In this document: in pieces, positions 60,599-64,000 of the stretch
Layout of the letters: each line of letters opens with the position of its first letter
Position numbering within the stretch: position 1 is the stretch's first letter
Notes under the pieces: model-generated
The model's database searches: none
Told to the model about the DNA's origin: nothing
What the model saw: only the letters and a program-made list of their open reading frames with translations
Translations under genes and position numbers: made by a program
NCBI GenBank assembly: GCA_900317055.1
Contig: ONFF01000012.1
Span: 1-64,000, forward strand
Length of the DNA: 64,000 bases
Reading direction: 5' to 3'
Source of the DNA: an uncultured Bacteroidales bacterium
Lineage (GTDB): Bacteria; Bacteroidota; Bacteroidia; Bacteroidales; F082

Positions 60599-62440
60599 TT
60601 ATTTTAAAAGGTCGTTAAACTTAGCTTCAAGCTCACCGATGGTGAACGGCAGGCCCATCACCTTATTGAATTGCTCGCACTTGTATTCCGGGAAGTTCAT
60701 GCGCAGGTACTTGGCAAACTGACCGCGGTTGATTTCGCAGACCACGATCTTCTTGTGACCTTTCAGCACTTCCTCGGTGTTGCGCGGCAGCGGCATGATG
60801 TAGTCGAAATGGGCGTGAGCGATGCTCTTGCCTTCTTCCATCAGACCCTCGACGGCGGTGCGGACAGTACCGTAGGTGCCACCCCAGCTCACCACGAGGA
60901 GGTCAGCGTTCTTGTCGCCGTAGATTTCCTGCAGCGGGATGTCGTTGGCCACGCGGTTGATCTTCTCCTCACGGAGTTCGGTCATGATCTGGTGGTTCTC
61001 AGGATTGGTGGACAGGTTACCCTTGCCGTTTTCCTTTTCCAGACCGCCGACGCGGTGACGCAGGCCAGGCGTGCCCGGGATAGCCCATTCGCGGCGGAGC
61101 CATTTCTCATCGCGGCGATAAGGCATATAGTCCGGGTCGTTGGCTTTGGCCAGCGGAGGCGTGATGCTCGGCAGGTCGGCCATCTTAGGGATGCGGAACA
61201 CCTCGGAGCCGTTACCCAGCGAACCATCGCTAAGCATGATGACAGGCGTCATGTGCTCCATGGCGATACGGGCGGCTTCGTAAGCGGTGTAGAAGCAACC
61301 GGCAGAGCTGCGGGCAGCGATGACCACGAGCGGAGCGTCGCCGTTACGGCCGTAGAGGGCCTGCATCAGGTCGCTCTGTTCCATCTTGGTCGGCAGACCC
61401 GTGGAGGGACCGCCACGCTGCACATCGATGATGACCAGCGGAAGCTCGGTCATCACGGCGAGACCCATGGCTTCGCTCTTCAACGAGAGGCCGGGGCCGG
61501 AAGTCGTCGTCACGGCCATGCAGCCAGTGTAGGCAGCGCCGATCGACGACATGATGCCGGCGATTTCGTCTTCAGCCTGGTAGGCCTTGACGTTGAGGTT
61601 CTTGTATTTCGTCAACTCGGCAAGGATGTCGGTGGCGGGAGTGATGGGGTACGAACCGAGGAAGAGCGGGCGGCCCGACTTCTCGGAGGCGGCCATCAGA
61701 CCCCAAGCAGCGGCGGTGTTGCCGGTGATGTTGCGGTACTTGCCCTTTTCGAGGTCAGCGGCTTCCACACGATAGGTATTCGTGAAGAGTTCCCAAGTGT
61801 CGGCATAGTGATAACCGGCGTCGAGGACGGTACGGTTAGCCTTGATCACTTGGTCCTTGCCTTTGAACTTGGTCTCAAAATACTTGTAAACGGTGTCGAG
61901 TTCACGGTTGAACAGGTACATCACGATACCGAGGGCAAACATATTCTTCGATTTCAGCATCGACTTGTTGTCCATGCCGAAGTCCTTCAGGGCCTCTTTA
62001 GTGAGTTCCGAGATAGGAGCCTTCACCACTTGGTAGTCGGCCAAGGTGCCATCGACAGTCGGGTCGTCGGCATAACCGGCCTTCTCCAATGCCTTGTCAG
62101 TCACTGAGTCGGAGTCGAAGATAATGATGGTTCCAGGACGGAGCCAGCGCATGTTAGCCTTGATGGAGGCGGGGTTCATGGCCACGAGGACATCGCAGAG
62201 GTCGCCAGTGGTGTGAACGGGTTTGTGTCCAAAGTGCACTTGGAAGCCAGAGACGCCTGCCACGGTGCCTTGCGGTGGGCGGATTTCAGCCGGATAGTCC
62301 GGGAAGGTGGCGAAATCGTTTCCGGCAAATGCTGTTGAATCCGAAAAAAGATTTCCGGTAAGTTGCATACCATCGCCCGAGTCGCCCGAAAAACGGATGA
62401 CGACATGTTCAAGGGCTACAACCTTACTTTTTGCTGTCAT
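60599..62440 (-). CDS. korA: 2-oxoacid:ferredoxin oxidoreductase alpha subunit (gamma-alpha fusion)
   Basis: 613 residues. The N-terminal part (about 1-190) is the gamma domain (IRFSGDSGDGMQLTGNLF, TFPDYPAEIRPPQGT). The alpha part begins GNTAAAWGLMAASEKSGRPL and includes YPITPATDILAEL and TTTSGPGLSLKSEAMGLAV. The C terminus is the CoA-facing domain II region. This gamma-alpha fusion with a beta partner is the common KorAB form. Promoter at 62581-62613 leaves a leader of about 140 bases. Confidence 0.93.
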   Translation of the reverse strand: MTAKSKVVALEHVVIRFSGDSGDGMQLTGNLFSDSTAFAGNDFATFPDYPAEIRPPQGTVAGVSGFQVHFGHKPVHTTGDLCDVLVAMNPASIKANMRWLRPGTIIIFDSDSVTDKALEKAGYADDPTVDGTLADYQVVKAPISELTKEALKDFGMDNKSMLKSKNMFALGIVMYLFNRELDTVYKYFETKFKGKDQVIKANRTVLDAGYHYADTWELFTNTYRVEAADLEKGKYRNITGNTAAAWGLMAASEKSGRPLFLGSYPITPATDILAELTKYKNLNVKAYQAEDEIAGIMSSIGAAYTGCMAVTTTSGPGLSLKSEAMGLAVMTELPLVIIDVQRGGPSTGLPTKMEQSDLMQALYGRNGDAPLVVIAARSSAGCFYTAYEAARIAMEHMTPVIMLSDGSLGNGSEVFRIPKMADLPSITPPLAKANDPDYMPYRRDEKWLRREWAIPGTPGLRHRVGGLEKENGKGNLSTNPENHQIMTELREEKINRVANDIPLQEIYGDKNADLLVVSWGGTYGTVRTAVEGLMEEGKSIAHAHFDYIMPLPRNTEEVLKGHKKIVVCEINRGQFAKYLRMNFPEYKCEQFNKVMGLPFTIGELEAKFNDLLK

Positions 62441-62493
62441 GATTATTGAATTAAGTTATTACTTTTACTTGATTGGTACTTAACTACTTATTT

Positions 62494-62564
62494 GACTTCT
62501 GGACTTCGGGACTATGAGACGAGGGTCTTTTCCAATCCCGTAGTCTCGCAGTCACGCAGTCTCG
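62494..62564. repeat. 8-bp periodic GACT-type words in the korA leader
   Basis: GACTTCTG, GACTTCGG, GACTATGA and GACGAGGG run head to tail at 62494-62525; TAGTCTCG, CAGTCACG and CAGTCTCG run at 62541-62564 and carry GACT on the other strand. A spacer of 15 bp lies between the two blocks. Confidence 0.6.
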
Positions 62565-62580
62565 TGTCTTATTTTCGGTG

Positions 62581-62613
62581 CAAAATTAAGCAATAATAAG
62601 GTGCAAAACCAAA
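62581..62613 (-). promoter_or_regulatory. Promoter of korAB
   Basis: On the minus strand TTTG (62610-62613) and TAATTTTG (62581-62588) are 21 bp apart, a good Bacteroidota-type promoter. The first codon is at 62440. Confidence 0.72.
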
Positions 62614-62743
62614 GAAAAACGCTTTTTATTTTCCTATTTATAAGTAAATTCGCACTATGTTAAATATCAGCGTCTTAACCATTATTGTTATTTAGACTGA
62701 ATAAAAATTTCGTTTTGGGGCATATTGGAATGAAAGTTGTTAG

Positions 62744-62751
62744 TATTTTTG
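62744..62751 (+). promoter_or_regulatory. -7 element TATTTTTG before the ferredoxin gene
   Basis: TATTTTTG lies 40 bp before the ATG at 62792. No -33 at the preferred distance; TTGG at 62725-62728 is nearest. Confidence 0.5.
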
Positions 62752-62785
62752 CGGCTCGAAAACTCAAAACAAACCTTAAAATTAA

Positions 62786-62959
<174 letters not shown>

Positions 62960-62991
62960 TTGAAAAAAATGAAACTGCATTAAAAGTAAGG

Positions 62992-63020
62992 AAAAGCCTG
63001 CCAAAAACAGGCTTTTTTTT
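62992..63020 (+). terminator. Terminator of the ferredoxin gene
   Basis: AAAAGCCTG (62992-63000) pairs with CAGGCTTTT (63008-63016), followed by T8. Typical intrinsic terminator. Confidence 0.85.
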
Positions 63021-63061
63021 AATTTTTTTGTCAGTTTTTTAAAGTTTGGCAAACTATTTGC

Positions 63062-63069
63062 TATCTTTG
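63062..63069 (+). promoter_or_regulatory. -7 element TATCTTTG before the last lipoprotein gene
   Basis: TATCTTTG lies 64 bp before the ATG at 63134 and fits TAnnTTTG. No good -33 at 19-21 bp. Confidence 0.5.
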
Positions 63070-63133
63070 CCTCGTTCTTTGAAAGAAACAAACTTAAACA
63101 AATAACCTAATTATTAACTAAAATCATTAAGAA

Positions 63134-64000
63134 ATGAAAAAATTAGCATTGGCACTTGTGTGCTTCGCCAGCGTTGCTTTCTTTGCAAGCTGCACAAAGA
63201 CAGTGGAACATCCGGAACCTTCGATCGCCGTTAAGACGGGTGAGCTTTTCATCACCGGTAGCGTTGATCAACCTACAGTCATTGATTTAGACGACGAAAA
63301 TGCCATCAGTTACAAGTATGGTTTCCATGTTGAATCCAATACTGAAACCAAGAAAGAACTGAAGAGCTTGGTGATCACCACGGATGTGACTTATTTTGAA
63401 GAAGATGGTCAAGAGCAAGAAATCTATTACGACACCATCGACCTCACTGGTAAAACTTCCTATGATTTCGAAGAGTATCTTTTCGAACAAGAAAGAAATG
63501 AAATCCTCGTTATGGAAGGCACAATCAAGGCTTTAGTGACTGACGTTGACAACCAAACCAACATCGCCACCGTCGCTTTCAGATGCAAAGTGGAAGATAC
63601 TCCCGAACCGCTAATCGGCCGCACCATTGAATGGATCCGCAAGGGTGCCAACCTCCAAGGTAACACCGAATCGGAAATGGCTGCCATGGGCTTGAAATGG
63701 ACTATCAGCTACAAAGATGTGTTCGCCACCATCGAGCCTTTGAACGAAGATGTTGTCATGTACTTGTGCAACGGCGATGACTTTGATGACATTGAATTCG
63801 TAAGCCAAAAATACGAATACTTCGCTAACTTGGCTGAAAACGAAGAGCCCATTGAAAAATATCGTAACATCAAAACCGAATATGGCGCAGAATACAACGA
63901 CATGTTGGCCGTTGTCTATGGTGAGGAGTATTACCTGATTCTCATCGAAGACGCTGAAATTGAGACTGGTTCTTATGGCACTCAAATCACCATCAATGGT
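63134..64000 (+). CDS. Lipoprotein of unknown function, 3' part beyond the window
   Basis: At least 289 residues; the frame is open to base 64000. It begins MKKLALALVCFASVAFFASC with a lipobox (FASC, Cys20), then a charged, beta-rich body with ITGSVDQPTVIDLDDENA and VEDTPEPLIGRTIEWIRKGA. The early half resembles calycin-like or Ig-like Bacteroidota surface lipoproteins, and the second begins IGRTIEW, often seen as a repeated unit start in such proteins, but I cannot name the family. Own promoter. Confidence 0.75.
   Translation, partial: MKKLALALVCFASVAFFASCTKTVEHPEPSIAVKTGELFITGSVDQPTVIDLDDENAISYKYGFHVESNTETKKELKSLVITTDVTYFEEDGQEQEIYYDTIDLTGKTSYDFEEYLFEQERNEILVMEGTIKALVTDVDNQTNIATVAFRCKVEDTPEPLIGRTIEWIRKGANLQGNTESEMAAMGLKWTISYKDVFATIEPLNEDVVMYLCNGDDFDDIEFVSQKYEYFANLAENEEPIEKYRNIKTEYGAEYNDMLAVVYGEEYYLILIEDAEIETGSYGTQITING

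Noticed and set aside
59434-60618. Open frame of 394 codons on the plus strand across korB
   Set aside because: Antisense to korB, and it begins inside a terminator and repeat region.
60671-62107. Open frame of 478 codons on the plus strand across korA
   Set aside because: Antisense shadow of korA caused by codon bias; no start signals and no motif.

Overview
The window reads as a chromosomal segment of a Bacteroidales-type bacterium (phylum Bacteroidota), probably an anaerobe and possibly from a metagenome. The evidence is: promoters of the TTTG-N19..21-TAnnTTTG type; two proteins with C-terminal type IX secretion sorting domains (7874-9805, 56041-57492); GIN-domain, SH3 and S41 lipoproteins; a sodium-pumping methylmalonyl-CoA decarboxylase operon with methylmalonyl-CoA epimerase (propionate metabolism); and a 2-oxoacid:ferredoxin oxidoreductase. 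I recognise no rRNA, tRNA, CRISPR array, prophage or insertion sequence. Genus cannot be fixed from the sequence.

Layout. 1-2744: a frameshifted secreted repeat protein, a PIN toxin/antitoxin pair and mazG. 2945-9805: cell-envelope genes (PagL-like deacylase, GIN lipoprotein, Tyr/His/Ser-rich protein, FadL-like barrel, BspA-type LRR protein with a T9SS tail). 9819-12372: mevalonate kinase, diphosphomevalonate decarboxylase and GtrA. 12466-15869: ABC exporter, SH3 lipoprotein and M15 peptidase. 16091-19434: gatE-gatD, a tRNA-dependent amidotransferase best known from archaea. 19494-33511: a 14-kb locus of FkbH-like HAD protein, MaoC-like hotdog protein, split transketolase, acyl carrier protein and four successive MBOAT / membrane-anchored SGNH-like pairs. 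33664-38246: methylmalonyl-CoA epimerase and decarboxylase operon. 38311-39144: phosphotransferase. 39240-42666: one tight operon of RsbU-, RsbW- and RsbV-like proteins, a RelA/SpoT synthetase-domain protein and an HD hydrolase. 42873-45314: two barrel-like proteins and an S41 protease. 45392-51208: zinc-ribbon protein, Nif3-like protein, lpxK, purine nucleoside phosphorylase, lpxH and an M20 dipeptidase. 51267-59399: Ntn-hydrolase, DsbD, TilS, a thioredoxin-like T9SS protein, flavin reductase and a HepT/MntA pair. 59560-62959: korB-korA and a divergent ferredoxin. 63134-end: a partial lipoprotein.

The most promising candidate for an undescribed system is 19494-33511. Carrier protein + MBOAT + membrane-anchored SGNH protein has the same logic as the Dlt (DltC-DltB-DltD) and AlgI/PatA-type surface acylation systems. 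Here, however, the acyl donor genes are an FkbH-like protein (a family that loads three-carbon glyceryl units on carrier proteins) and a split transketolase (a source of two-carbon ketol units). Three of the four MBOATs share nearly identical cores but have different AT-rich C-terminal tails, each followed by a different SGNH partner, as if one acyl-transfer channel had been multiplied and coupled to several acceptor modules. The chemistry is inference.

A second notable thread is a REP-like element (consensus near GGTCCCTGAGCCTGTCGAAG plus GGCCGACC) found in four places. Two copies lie inside genes (mvaD and tilS), where both are read in the same frame and add the same GPSTGSG peptide.
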